A stretch of DNA of 64,000 nt, from assembly GCA_035499735.1 (NCBI GenBank), contig DATJYC010000051.1, forward strand, positions 124,001 through 188,000, written 5' to 3'. The position numbers were made by a program, and so were the translations under genes. Below are positions 8,647-17,430 of the stretch, piece after piece. The notes beneath the pieces are model-generated. The model made no database searches, was not told where the DNA came from, and saw only the letters and a program-made list of their open reading frames with translations. Numbering within the stretch: position 1 is the first letter of the stretch; each line of letters opens with the position of its first letter. Source of the stretch: VBDM01 sp035499735 (GTDB lineage Bacteria > Pseudomonadota > Gammaproteobacteria > Burkholderiales > SG8-39).

Positions 8647-9674
8647 CAGCGCAGATCAACGCAGAGAGAGCGGGCTGCGAGGCGGCTCATCGCCCCGGCA
8701 TGCCGGCTGCGCAGCACCTCATAGAGCTCGACGCGGGCGCTCCTCTTGAACAGCCCGAAATAGGTCACCACCGCGAGGTTCGCAAGAGCCGCCGGGCAGC
8801 GCGCCATCAGCCAGGCAACGAGGCGCGCACGACCCCGTGCGATGCCTGCGAGGTGCTTCCGGAATTCGGCGATCGAATACGATCCCAGGGCGCGGTGGAA
8901 CAGGAGAAAGTTGAATCCGCGCCACGGCTCCCGCGGGCAGACCGAGCGCCGGGCCGCCTCGGAGAAATCGCGGAACGACCACAGCAGCGCCGGCCACCTG
9001 AAGCTCCAGATCTCGAAGGCCCGGGGAGTCCACATGGCGTTCCCGTTGCGAATCATGATCAGCGGCTGCGCCACTACCTTGGCGGCCCCGATCGGCGGGC
9101 TCTGGAACAGCACCCCCAAATGGATGAACTGGGTCCCGTAGTAGGGCTTGCGGTCGCGGGCGAGCCAGAGCTCCCGCCGGATGACCACCCCGCCGATGAA
9201 GGACAGATAGGTGGCCGCCCTCGCGAAGAAGTCCTCGGCACGGTTCGCGTCGTACTCGATGTCCTCGTAGACGTCGAGGCGCGGGCTCTTGAGCGTCACC
9301 GTCAGATCAACGTTGCGCACTTCGGCGTTGACCACGACGAGCGGCGGCCGCGTGGCGAGGGCGGACAGCACTCTTTGCACGGCCCCGGGGACGAGCACGT
9401 CGTCGTCGGTCATCAGCCAGCAGTATTCCCCCTGGGCGTACCCCACCGCCTTGTCGTAGTCCCCGTCCACGCCGGAGTTCACTTGTTCCCGATAGTAGCG
9501 CAACGCAGGGTGGCGAGCCGCCAGGCCGGCGACGACGTCCGGCGTGTTGTCCGGCGAGGCGCCGTCGACGACGACTAGCTCCACCTCGCGCGTCATCTGC
9601 CCGAGAATGGAATTCAGCGTCTCCGCGATGAACGCGGCTCGGTTGTAGGTCGCGATGCAGATGGACAGCCTCAA
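8646..9674 (-). CDS. glycosyltransferase family 2, abequosyltransferase-like
   Basis: 342 residues. MRLSICIATYNRAAFIAETL opens the domain; VELVVVDGASPDNT, VNSGVDGDYDKAV and YCWLMTDDDVL follow. The combination of VDGASPDNT and LMTDDD is the pattern of RfbV-type abequosyl/dideoxyhexosyl transferases, which attach unusual deoxysugars to O-antigen chains. That fits its place directly before the gmd and C-methyltransferase genes, so it may transfer the branched or deoxy sugar made by them. This link is inferred from gene order only. Confidence 0.88.
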   Translation of the reverse strand: MRLSICIATYNRAAFIAETLNSILGQMTREVELVVVDGASPDNTPDVVAGLAARHPALRYYREQVNSGVDGDYDKAVGYAQGEYCWLMTDDDVLVPGAVQRVLSALATRPPLVVVNAEVRNVDLTVTLKSPRLDVYEDIEYDANRAEDFFARAATYLSFIGGVVIRRELWLARDRKPYYGTQFIHLGVLFQSPPIGAAKVVAQPLIMIRNGNAMWTPRAFEIWSFRWPALLWSFRDFSEAARRSVCPREPWRGFNFLLFHRALGSYSIAEFRKHLAGIARGRARLVAWLMARCPAALANLAVVTYFGLFKRSARVELYEVLRSRHAGAMSRLAARSLCVDLR

Positions 9675-9687
9675 GGTGCGCCCGTCG

Positions 9688-10536
9688 TCAGATCGAAACG
9701 AACCTCTGCGACGCGATCAGGGAGAACTGCTGAGCGCTCGGAACGCGGAATTTCCGCAGCTGATAGTGGTTCTCCGCGAAGCCGAGCCCCCGCAGCCCCT
9801 GGAGAAACCCGGAGTCGAAATGCACCGGGTCGACGAAGAATGCGTTCACGCCGTTTCGCTCGACCGTGACGAAGCGATAGCCCTGCTTCTCCAAGTAGGT
9901 TCTCCAGCCCGCGATCGATACGCCGTAATAGAGCTGCGTCGGGTGCGCGGAGACGAAATCGAAGCGCTCCTGATACTCGATCGTCGCGCTCCGCTCCGGC
10001 CCGTAGACGGAGTTGTACTCGACGACCAGGATTCTCGGCCGCATTCCGGCGTCGAGGACTGCGCGGAGAACATAGTAGTCGCACCCGTCGATGTCGAGAG
10101 AGAGAACGTCGGGATCGCGGTGCAGAGCGAGGGACGCGATCCGGGGCACGATTTCGGGCACCACGAACAGATGGTGGCACTCCACGCCGAGATTGACGCT
10201 CGCCAGGATGCGCGCCGCGCGCGCGGCCCGGCGCGCATCGCCCTCAACCATGATCCCGCTGTATTTCTCCGCGAACGCGAGCCAGGCGGTGTTGTTCTCG
10301 ATGCCGTCCCCGGCCCCGATCTCGACAAAATAGCGATTGCTCGATCCGAGGTGGCTGCGCAGCACGTCCACAACTCCGTCCTCTCCGTTCTGGCTGAACC
10401 CGGAGAATTCCCAGGTGGAGGGCGCCGTCGGGTCGATCTTGCGGGCGTTCATCATTGCCCCCCCGCGTCCGAGAGCTGCCGCGATACGCTGGCGGTCGCG
10501 AAGATCGAGGAGGTAGTTCCGGAAGGCGCGCAGCAT
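9688..10536 (-). CDS. FkbM-like SAM-dependent methyltransferase domain protein
   Basis: 282 residues. The region from about 44 reads FSQNGEDGVVDVLRSHL, then RYFVEIGAGDGIENNT (motif I) and VEGDARRA. Later DVLSLDIDGCDYYVLRAVL resembles the DIDG segment of FkbM-family methyltransferases. The family makes O-methyl ethers on secondary metabolites and glycans. It is found often in polysaccharide loci beginning with the SQNGED motif, where substrates are mostly unproven. It lies between the flippase and a GT2 gene, with 7- and 13-base gaps, clearly in the operon. Function here would be methylation of the glycan, but this is inference. Confidence 0.75.
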   Translation of the reverse strand: MLRAFRNYLLDLRDRQRIAAALGRGGAMMNARKIDPTAPSTWEFSGFSQNGEDGVVDVLRSHLGSSNRYFVEIGAGDGIENNTAWLAFAEKYSGIMVEGDARRAARAARILASVNLGVECHHLFVVPEIVPRIASLALHRDPDVLSLDIDGCDYYVLRAVLDAGMRPRILVVEYNSVYGPERSATIEYQERFDFVSAHPTQLYYGVSIAGWRTYLEKQGYRFVTVERNGVNAFFVDPVHFDSGFLQGLRGLGFAENHYQLRKFRVPSAQQFSLIASQRFVSI

Positions 10537-10543
10537 CTCTCCC

Positions 10544-12046
10544 TCAGGGTATCCGGTACGTCATACCGCGAAGTCTGTCGAGCGCCGCGCCGCGCAGACC
10601 CGGCGACGCCACGAACGCGAGCGCGAAGGCGGCGAGGGCCCAGCCGGCGCCGCACGCCACCCTCGCATACAGGCTCAGGGCTCCGTCGGTGCTCACAATA
10701 TGGGCCAGCACTCCCACCAGCGCCGACACGGCGAAGGGAACGCCCACCTCCCGAGTCATCCATTCCGGCCCCAATCCCTTCAGCAGGCGGCGGTGGGTCA
10801 GCCAGGTTCCCAGGACGAGGTAGAGCGAGTGCAGCGATAACCAGGCGAGCGCTCCCCCGACGGCGCCGAATCGGAGAACCAGCACTATCGTCGCGGGCGT
10901 GGCGAATGCGAGCAGCAAGGCGCTGATCGTGAGCTGAAGGCGCGTCGTCCCGTAGGCGAGCTGGAGCGCGTAAGGCACGTACATGACGGCATGCAGCGCA
11001 GTGCCGACCGCAAGGATCGGCAGGAGCAAAGCGGCATTCGCTGCGAGCTCGCCGTCTCCCGTCCATGCCTGAATCAGCTCGGCGGGGAATACCGCCAGGA
11101 GCATGGCGAGAGGAAAGACGATCGTCGCCAGCAGACGCGTTGCGAGGCGGTAGGTCCGCTCGAGGCTGTCCACGTCTCCGGACTGGACCAGACCCGAGAA
11201 GCGGGGGTATACGGCGTTGAACAACGGGAGGGTAAACAGATACAGGGTGCCCGCGAGGGCAAACGCGACCATGTATTGTCCGTATTCCGCCAGACTCAGC
11301 ATCTTGCTCAGGACGATCTTGTCGAGCTGGCTGAGCACGATGCCCGTGACCGTGATCGCCGTGACGCCCGCGGAGAATCGCCATATCCGCGCAAGGTGGG
11401 CGCGATCCGTCCTCGCCCGCCCCCTGCCGACGACCCGCCAGCTCGCCGCACGCGCGGCGAGCGTGTACACGAGACCCGCGCCCGCCTGCCAGAGCATGAA
11501 GGCCGAAACGCTCGGGGAGACCAGCGCGATCACGACGGCGGCGCCGAGGCTGCCCAGCGTCACCAATCCGGCGCTCAAGGCGCTGGAGACCACGATGCGC
11601 TGGGCGCCCATCAGCGCGCCCTGGTAAAGCTGCCCGGGCCAGCGGCACGCGATGACGAGGCCTATCAGCGCCACGGCGTATTCAACGTCTTCGATCGGGA
11701 GGCCCTGCACGCTGAGCCAGTGCGCAGCCATGAAGTGCGAGAAGACGAGCATCGAAAGAGCGATGACCAACGCCATGGTCCAGTAGATTGCCGCGACGGT
11801 ACGCAGCAGACCCGGCGCGTCGGAGAGATCGCCCGATTCGGTCTCGCGGGCGATCTCGCGGTTGATGCTCGTCGATAGCCCGAGATCGAGCGCCTGAAAC
11901 ACGGCTTGCGCCGTCGTGAGCAACGCGACCAGCCCGTAACCCTCGTGCCCCAGGTGCCTGACGTAGACGGGAATGACCGCGAGTCCGACGAGCGCGGTCC
12001 AGACCGAGCTTGCAATTCCGGCAGCGAGGTTGCGGCCAACCCTCAT
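10544..12046 (-). CDS. wzx: polysaccharide flippase (Wzx-like, MOP superfamily)
   Basis: 500 residues, almost entirely alternating hydrophobic segments, about 12-14 predicted membrane spans. It starts RVGRNLAAGIASSVWTALVG with VIPVYVRHLGHEGYGLVAL, the typical first helix and loop of PST/Wzx flippases. A C-terminal basic tail follows the last helices. The expected role is moving undecaprenyl-diphosphate-linked repeat units across the inner membrane. Start ATG overlaps the manC stop as ATGA. A Wzx normally works with a Wzy polymerase and a ligase or exporter, and none of those is seen in the window. Confidence 0.88.
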   Translation of the reverse strand: MRVGRNLAAGIASSVWTALVGLAVIPVYVRHLGHEGYGLVALLTTAQAVFQALDLGLSTSINREIARETESGDLSDAPGLLRTVAAIYWTMALVIALSMLVFSHFMAAHWLSVQGLPIEDVEYAVALIGLVIACRWPGQLYQGALMGAQRIVVSSALSAGLVTLGSLGAAVVIALVSPSVSAFMLWQAGAGLVYTLAARAASWRVVGRGRARTDRAHLARIWRFSAGVTAITVTGIVLSQLDKIVLSKMLSLAEYGQYMVAFALAGTLYLFTLPLFNAVYPRFSGLVQSGDVDSLERTYRLATRLLATIVFPLAMLLAVFPAELIQAWTGDGELAANAALLLPILAVGTALHAVMYVPYALQLAYGTTRLQLTISALLLAFATPATIVLVLRFGAVGGALAWLSLHSLYLVLGTWLTHRRLLKGLGPEWMTREVGVPFAVSALVGVLAHIVSTDGALSLYARVACGAGWALAAFALAFVASPGLRGAALDRLRGMTYRIP

Positions 12047-13467
12047 TCCCGCTTGTAGCGATCCTCGAAGCGGACGATATCGTCCTCCCCCAGGTAGCCG
12101 CCCGATTGGACCTCGATCAGGAACAGCGGTGTCTTCCCCGGGTTCTCCAGCCTGTGCCTCGTGCCGATCGGGATGTAGGTGGACTCGTTTTCCGCGAGCA
12201 GCTTGGTCTCCTCGTCTCGCGTCACCCTGGCGGTGCCCGACACCACCACCCAGTGCTCCGCCCTGTGGTGATGCATCTGCAGTGACAGCGCTTCGCCGGG
12301 CTTGACCATGATGCGCTTGACCTGGAAGCGGTCGCCCGCATCGATGCTTTCGTAGTAGCCCCAGGGACGGTACACGCGGCTGTGCGAAACGTGCTCGGTG
12401 CGAGCCTTCCGGTCGAGCGTCTCGACGACCTCCTTCACTTCCTGCGTGCGCGACTTGTCAGCAACCAGCACCGCGTCGTCGGTCTCGACCACGACGAGGT
12501 CCGTTGCGCCGAGCACGGACACCAAGCGGCTCTCGGCGCGCACGTAGCATCCCCTGGCGTCGCGCAGGTCGACGTCGCCGTGGACGGCGTTCCCGCTCTC
12601 GTCCTTCTTCGCGGTTTCCCACAGCGACGCCCACGAGCCCACGTCGCTCCAGCCCATGTCGGCCTGCACCATCACGCTGGCGGATGTGCGCTCCATGACG
12701 GCGTAGTCCACCGAGTCCGACGGGCAGGCCTCGAAGGCCGCCGCGTCCAGGCGCAGAAAATCGAGGTCGCTCTTGCCGGCCTGCCATGCCGCCCTGGCGG
12801 CCGAGGCGATGTCCGGCCGGAAGCGGTCGAGCTCCTCGAGATAGCGCTTCGCCAGGAAAACGAACATCCCGCTGTTCCAGAAGAAGCGCCCGCTGGCGAC
12901 ATAGCGACGCGCGGTATCAAGGTCCGGCTTCTCGACGAAGCGCGCCACCCGATGGCTGCCCCCGCTTCCCGAGATCGGCTCGCCCCGCTCGATGTAGCCG
13001 TATCCGGTGACGGGTCCTCGGGGCGCGATCCCGAAGGTGACGAGCGAACCGCCCGCTGCCAGCGGCAGCGCAGTGGCGATCGCGGCGTGGAACGCGGGCA
13101 CATCCTGGATCAGCTGGTCCGAAGGCAGGACGAGCAGGCAGCCGTCCGGATTCCGGCTCTGGACGTGCAGCGCGGCGACGGCGACCGCCGGCGCCGTATT
13201 GCGCCCGACTGGCTCCAGAATCTGGACATCGGGCCTTACCCCGATTTCCCTGAGCTGCTCGGCGACGAGAAAGCGGTGCTCGCTATTCGAGACGATGATG
13301 GGCGCGCAGGCCCCCTCCACGCCCCGCAGGCGCGCCAGCGTGTCCTGAAGCAAGCTGTGCTCCGAGGTGAGCGGGAGGAATTGCTTGGGCAGGAGCCGTC
13401 GCGACATCGGCCAGAGACGGCTGCCGGAGCCGCCGGAGAGTACCAGGGGGTAGAAAGTAGCCGCCAC
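12043..13467 (-). CDS. manC: mannose-1-phosphate guanylyltransferase / mannose-6-phosphate isomerase
   Basis: 474 residues, the usual length of the bifunctional ManC/CpsB/AlgA type. The N-terminal pyrophosphorylase domain has LSGGSGSRLWPMSRRLLPKQ at residues 10-29 and FVEKPD in the middle. The C-terminal cupin isomerase domain has RPWGYYESIDAGDRFQVKRI, QMHHHRAEHW and STYIPIGTRHRLENPG. It makes GDP-mannose from fructose-6-phosphate-derived mannose phosphates; phosphomannomutase is not in the window. Start is GTG at 13467. It is the first gene of the minus-strand operon; its 3' end overlaps wzx. Confidence 0.96.
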   Translation of the reverse strand: MAATFYPLVLSGGSGSRLWPMSRRLLPKQFLPLTSEHSLLQDTLARLRGVEGACAPIIVSNSEHRFLVAEQLREIGVRPDVQILEPVGRNTAPAVAVAALHVQSRNPDGCLLVLPSDQLIQDVPAFHAAIATALPLAAGGSLVTFGIAPRGPVTGYGYIERGEPISGSGGSHRVARFVEKPDLDTARRYVASGRFFWNSGMFVFLAKRYLEELDRFRPDIASAARAAWQAGKSDLDFLRLDAAAFEACPSDSVDYAVMERTSASVMVQADMGWSDVGSWASLWETAKKDESGNAVHGDVDLRDARGCYVRAESRLVSVLGATDLVVVETDDAVLVADKSRTQEVKEVVETLDRKARTEHVSHSRVYRPWGYYESIDAGDRFQVKRIMVKPGEALSLQMHHHRAEHWVVVSGTARVTRDEETKLLAENESTYIPIGTRHRLENPGKTPLFLIEVQSGGYLGEDDIVRFEDRYKRE

Positions 13468-13496
13468 CGCGCACCTTGTGCGTGGGCAAAGCGCGT

Positions 13497-13502
13497 ATTG
13501 TA
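13497..13502 (-). promoter_or_regulatory. candidate -10 box for the manC operon
   Basis: On the minus strand the divergent intergenic region (13468-13585) has TACAAT, a good -10 match, placed to start transcription about 20-25 bases before the manC GTG. No convincing -35 hexamer is seen 16-18 bases further upstream. Low certainty. Confidence 0.35.
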
Positions 13503-13531
13503 GTGGTCCGCGATAGCCTCAGATAGGGGCT

Positions 13532-13540
13532 TGCTAGAAT
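13532..13540 (+). promoter_or_regulatory. candidate extended -10 promoter for the wbpV-wbpL-wbpM genes
   Basis: The sequence TGCTAGAAT is an extended -10 element (TGn followed by TAGAAT) about 45 bases ahead of the wbpV-like start. No clear -35 is present, which extended -10 promoters tolerate. A further TAGAAT at 14551-14556 lies before the wbpL-like gene. Confidence 0.35.
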
Positions 13541-13585
13541 CCTGCGTCGTACTAGCGAAGGCGGCGGCGCGGCGAGCGGCTAGAC

Positions 13586-14530
13586 ATGCGCGTTCTTGTC
13601 ACAGGTGCATCGGGCTTCGTCGGTGCCGCGCTTTGCCGTGCGCTGCTCGCGCGCGGGCACGCCGTGCGGGCTGCGGTACGGCGCCGGAGCGCGCCGGCTG
13701 CGGAGCTTCCTCCCGGACTCGCGGAAATTCTTGTCCCCGACCTCGCCGCCGGGGATCTCGACTGGCGCGCGCTCGTCGAGGGTGTTGACGCCGTCGCGCA
13801 TCTGGCAGCCATCGCGCATCGCACCGCGCCGGAGGCGGAATTGAGGCGCGTGAACGTCGACGCGACGGTGCGTCTGGCGGACGCGGCCCGCGGATTCGCC
13901 CGTCGCTTCGTCTTCATGAGCTCGGTCAAGGTGCACGGCGAGGACTCGGGCGAAGGCGCCTACTCCGAAACCGACCCGGCTCGACCGCACGACGCCTACG
14001 GCCGCTCGAAGCTCGAGGCCGAGCGCCTGCTGGGCGAGCTCGGTGCGCGCGGCGGCATGGAGATCGCGCTGCTCAGGCCGCCTCTCGTGTACGGCCCCGG
14101 GGTCAAGGGCAATTTCCTGCGCCTCCTTCAATGGATCGACTCCGGCCTGCCGATGCCTTTCGCGGCGGTACGCAATCGGCGCAACCTGATCTATGTCGGC
14201 AATCTGGCCGACGCCGTAGTGCGCTGCATCGAGCACCCGCGATCACTCGGCCCGTTTCTCCTCAGCGACGCGGAGATCGTGTCGACCGCGGAACTTGTGT
14301 TGCGCGCCGCACGGGCGCTCGGACGTCCGGCCAGGCTAGTCAGCGTGCCTCCGGGCCTGCTGCGCTTCGCCGGTTGGGTAACGGGTCGCAGCGAGGAAGT
14401 GCGCCGCCTGACCGGAAATCTCGTGACCGACACGGGCAAGGCGCGGCATTTGCTCGATTGGCAAGCTCCCTACACCCTCGACCAGGGTCTTGCGGAGACC
14501 GCCCACTGGTTCAGATCGACGCGAGCCTGA
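13586..14530 (+). CDS. NAD-dependent epimerase/reductase, WbpV-like
   Basis: 314 residues, extended short-chain dehydrogenase. GASGFVG at residues 7-13 binds NAD(P); FMSSVKVHGE at about 110-119 supplies the Ser; YGRSK at 138-142 is the catalytic Tyr-Lys. The next two genes are a MraY/WecA-type transferase and a WbpM-type dehydratase, as in wbpV-wbpL-wbpM of Pseudomonas, where WbpV acts on the 4-keto sugar made by WbpM to give a UDP-N-acetyl-6-deoxyhexosamine (QuiNAc or FucNAc). The gene order is the main evidence. Which stereoisomer forms cannot be told. Confidence 0.82.
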   Translation: MRVLVTGASGFVGAALCRALLARGHAVRAAVRRRSAPAAELPPGLAEILVPDLAAGDLDWRALVEGVDAVAHLAAIAHRTAPEAELRRVNVDATVRLADAARGFARRFVFMSSVKVHGEDSGEGAYSETDPARPHDAYGRSKLEAERLLGELGARGGMEIALLRPPLVYGPGVKGNFLRLLQWIDSGLPMPFAAVRNRRNLIYVGNLADAVVRCIEHPRSLGPFLLSDAEIVSTAELVLRAARALGRPARLVSVPPGLLRFAGWVTGRSEEVRRLTGNLVTDTGKARHLLDWQAPYTLDQGLAETAHWFRSTRA

Positions 14531-14594
14531 GTGGGGAGAAGGGAACGCGCTAGAATGCGCCCCGTGTTCCATCGAGCGGACTAGGCTGGTGGCG

Positions 14595-15578
14595 ATGCCG
14601 GATGTCGCCCTTGTTTCGCCGATCGCCTCGGCGCTCATCACTCTGCCGCTTGTCGTCTGGCTGCTGAGGGTGCAGGATCGATTGCCCCTGGACGTGCCGA
14701 ATCGGCGCTCGCTGCACGCACGCGCCGTGCCGCGCTCCGGCGGCGTCGCCATGATGGCGGGGATTTTCGCCGGCTTTGCCGTGATGCAGACTCCTCTCAT
14801 CGTCGTGCTACCGGCTGGCGCCCTCGTCGTGTTGTCGTATTTCGACGATGCGAGCGGCCTGCCGGTCTCGCTCCGGCTCGGAGTCCAGCTGGTTGCCGCG
14901 GCCGCATTTGCGTACGGCGCGCTGCCGACGTTCGGAGTCACGGCGCTTGGGCTCATCGTGCTCGGCACCCTGTGGGTGACCAATCTGTACAACTTCATGG
15001 ACGGCTCAGACGGGCTTGCGGGCGGAATGACGCTGTTCGGGTTCGCGTTCCTTGGAGCCGGCGCGTGGCTAAGCGGCGATATTGCCTTGCTCGCCGACTG
15101 CACCGTCGTGGCGGCCGCCGCTGCCGCGTTCCTGATGTTCAATTTTCCGCCCGCACGCCTCTTTATGGGTGATGCCGGCTCAGTTCCGATCGGTTTTCTC
15201 GCGGCGGCCCTGTCTGTTTCGGGGTGGCGCGACGGCGACTGGCCGTTCTGGTTTCCGGCACTGGTGTTCGCACCCTTCATAGTCGATGCGAGCCTCACGC
15301 TCGTGAAGCGCCTGATATCGCGGGAGCGAATCTGGGACGCGCACAACAGCCACTACTATCAGCGGCTGGTCAGAATGGGCTGGGGTCACCGCCGGACAGC
15401 TCTTGCCGAATACGCCCTCATGCTTGGCTGCGGCCTCATCGCGCTCGGGGCGCTCCGCGCACCGCAGTACCTGCAGGTGTGCGCCGTGGGAGCCCTTGTC
15501 GCATTGCACGCCATCCTGGCCCTGTGGGTCGACTCCGCCTGGCGGCGCCACCAAGACAAATCCATTGGAACCGCTTAA
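14595..15578 (+). CDS. undecaprenyl-phosphate sugar-1-phosphate transferase, WbpL/WecA-like
   Basis: 327 residues, polytopic membrane protein of the MraY/WecA family. Diagnostic segments are HARAVPRSGGVAMM, LSYFDDASGLP, NLYNFMDGSDGLAGG, ARLFMGDAGSVPIGFL and WDAHNSHYYQRLVRMGWGH. It transfers a HexNAc-1-phosphate from UDP-sugar to undecaprenyl phosphate and so starts repeat-unit assembly. The frame is open to 14490 but would overlap the wbpV-like gene; the ATG at 14595 places the first membrane helix at the N-terminus. Flanked by its likely donor-making enzymes. Confidence 0.9.
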   Translation: MPDVALVSPIASALITLPLVVWLLRVQDRLPLDVPNRRSLHARAVPRSGGVAMMAGIFAGFAVMQTPLIVVLPAGALVVLSYFDDASGLPVSLRLGVQLVAAAAFAYGALPTFGVTALGLIVLGTLWVTNLYNFMDGSDGLAGGMTLFGFAFLGAGAWLSGDIALLADCTVVAAAAAAFLMFNFPPARLFMGDAGSVPIGFLAAALSVSGWRDGDWPFWFPALVFAPFIVDASLTLVKRLISRERIWDAHNSHYYQRLVRMGWGHRRTALAEYALMLGCGLIALGALRAPQYLQVCAVGALVALHAILALWVDSAWRRHQDKSIGTA

Positions 15579-17430
15579 GCTCAATACCCGCGGGGCGCTC
15601 GCCTTCGCGCACGACCTGTTCGCATCTGCGCTCTGCTGGCCGATCGCCTTCTGGCTGCGCTTCAACCTCAATATTCCGCCGGAGTTCCTCCCGGCGCTCG
15701 CTGCCGCGGTCACGGCAAGTGTTCCCTCGCACGCGCTGATATTCTGGCGTCTCGGCCTGTATCGCGGCAGCTGGCGCTACGCGAGCGTGCCCGATTTGAA
15801 GCGGATCGCGATCGCCTGCCTGATCGGATCCCTCGCGGTTCCTGCGCTCCTGGCCCTGTTTCGCAGCGACACCAATGTGCCCCGCTCGACCTTCATTCTT
15901 GCTCCCTTGCTCCTTGCGGCGATCATGTCGGGCAGCCGGATAGCCTATCGCGCATGGAAGGAGCGGTCCCTATATGGACAGATCCACTTTGCCGGCGAGC
16001 CGGTCCTGGTGATCGGCGCTGGTGACGTCACCGTCAACCTGCTCCGAGAGCTGGAACGCTCCAGGCAATGGCGCGTGGTCGGCCTACTCGACGACGACCC
16101 GACTTGGCACGGACAAGTCGTGCTCGGCGTGCAGGTGCTGGGCGAGATCAAGGACGTCGGTCGCTGGGCCCAGAAGCTGGATTGCCTGCACGCGATCGTC
16201 TCGCTTCCCGCGGCGTCGGCCGGCGTTCGCAGGCGTGCCGCGGAAATCGCGGGCGACGCGGGGCTCACTGTCCTCACCGTGCCCTCTTACCATGATCTGC
16301 TGTCCGGCAAGGTCAGCGCCTCGCAGATCCGCCCCATCGAGCTCGAGGACCTGCTCGGCCGTGAACAGATCGTGCTCGACGACGCGGGGCTGCATCGGCT
16401 CCTTGAGGGAAAGGTCGTGATGGTGACCGGCGCCGGCGGCTCCGTCGGATCGGAGCTCAGCAGGCAAGTAGCGCGGTTCGACCCGGCGCGGCTGATCCTG
16501 TTCGAGCTGAACGAGTATGCGCTGTACAGCGTCGAGCAGGAATTCGCGGCAGCAGGGATGGCGATAACCCCCGTAATCGGCGATGTGCGCAACCCCGACC
16601 GACTAAGAGCGGTGTTCGCACGTTTCAAGCCGACGGTCGTATTCCACGCCGCCGCCTACAAGCACGTGCCGCTCATGGAAGTCGACAACGCCTGGGAGGC
16701 TGCCCAGAACAACGTACTGGGAACCTTGCACCTGGCGCGTGCCGCCCGCGACCACGGAGTAGAGAAATTCGTGCTGGTTTCGACGGATAAAGCTGTGAAC
16801 CCGACCAACGTCATGGGTGCGACCAAACGCCTGGCCGAGCGCGTTTGCCAGGCGTTCCAGCGTCCCACGGGCACGCAATTCGTGGTGGTCCGGTTCGGGA
16901 ACGTCCTCGGAAGCACTGGCAGCGTCATCCCCAAGTTTCGCGAGCAGATCGCCCGAGGCGGTCCGGTCACGGTGACTCATGCGCAAGTCACGCGCTATTT
17001 CATGTCCATCCCCGAAGCGGCGCAGCTCGTCCTGCAGGCAGGACTGATGGGGTCTGGTGGCGAGATCTTCGTCCTGGACATGGGCATGCCCGTCAGGATC
17101 TTCGATCTCGCCCGCGACATGATTCGACTCTCCGGCATGAGCGAGGACGACATCAGAATCGAGGTTACGGGACTGCGCCCGGGAGAGAAACTGTTCGAAG
17201 AACCGTTGTCAGACCGCGAAAAAGCCTTGCCCACCCCGCATCCGAAACTGCGCATTGCGCAGTCGGGGGAGCCCCCCGACGAGGCCTGGCTCGCCGAAGT
17301 CGAAGCCTGGCTTTCCCACGCACGCTCCCCCGAAGACGACGAGGTCAGGCAGGAACTCGGCAAGCTGGTGCCCGAGTACGGCTACGCTCTTTCCGAACGC
17401 GACTCTCTCGCGCGCGCGAGTCGTTCGTAG
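15565..17430 (+). CDS. wbpM: UDP-N-acetylglucosamine 4,6-dehydratase, WbpM-like (membrane)
   Basis: About 621 residues. The N-terminal part has several membrane helices (from FAHDLFASALCWPIAFWLRF). A small nucleotide-binding module follows (VLVIGAGDVTVNLLREL), then the catalytic dehydratase domain: VMVTGAGGSVGSELSRQ, VFHAAAYKHVPLMEVDNAWE, LVSTDKAVNPTNVMGATKR. The catalytic Tyr of the usual YxxxK is replaced by Met (MGATK), the SMK triad known for WbpM and related large homologues. It makes the UDP-4-keto-6-deoxy-HexNAc used by the WbpV-like enzyme. The start is uncertain: TTG at 15565 overlaps the previous stop, and no in-frame ATG fits nearby. The 3' end overlaps the opposite GT9 gene by 49 bases. 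Confidence 0.92.
   Translation: MEPLKLNTRGALAFAHDLFASALCWPIAFWLRFNLNIPPEFLPALAAAVTASVPSHALIFWRLGLYRGSWRYASVPDLKRIAIACLIGSLAVPALLALFRSDTNVPRSTFILAPLLLAAIMSGSRIAYRAWKERSLYGQIHFAGEPVLVIGAGDVTVNLLRELERSRQWRVVGLLDDDPTWHGQVVLGVQVLGEIKDVGRWAQKLDCLHAIVSLPAASAGVRRRAAEIAGDAGLTVLTVPSYHDLLSGKVSASQIRPIELEDLLGREQIVLDDAGLHRLLEGKVVMVTGAGGSVGSELSRQVARFDPARLILFELNEYALYSVEQEFAAAGMAITPVIGDVRNPDRLRAVFARFKPTVVFHAAAYKHVPLMEVDNAWEAAQNNVLGTLHLARAARDHGVEKFVLVSTDKAVNPTNVMGATKRLAERVCQAFQRPTGTQFVVVRFGNVLGSTGSVIPKFREQIARGGPVTVTHAQVTRYFMSIPEAAQLVLQAGLMGSGGEIFVLDMGMPVRIFDLARDMIRLSGMSEDDIRIEVTGLRPGEKLFEEPLSDREKALPTPHPKLRIAQSGEPPDEAWLAEVEAWLSHARSPEDDEVRQELGKLVPEYGYALSERDSLARASRS

Noticed and set aside
6514..8724. 736-codon plus-strand open frame
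   Set aside because: It lies antisense to the C-methyltransferase and gmd genes, has no domain sense and the composition of a GC-rich mirror frame.
10452..11648. 398-codon minus-strand open frame
   Set aside because: Overlaps wzx on the same strand in another frame; it would have no membrane helices and no family motif.
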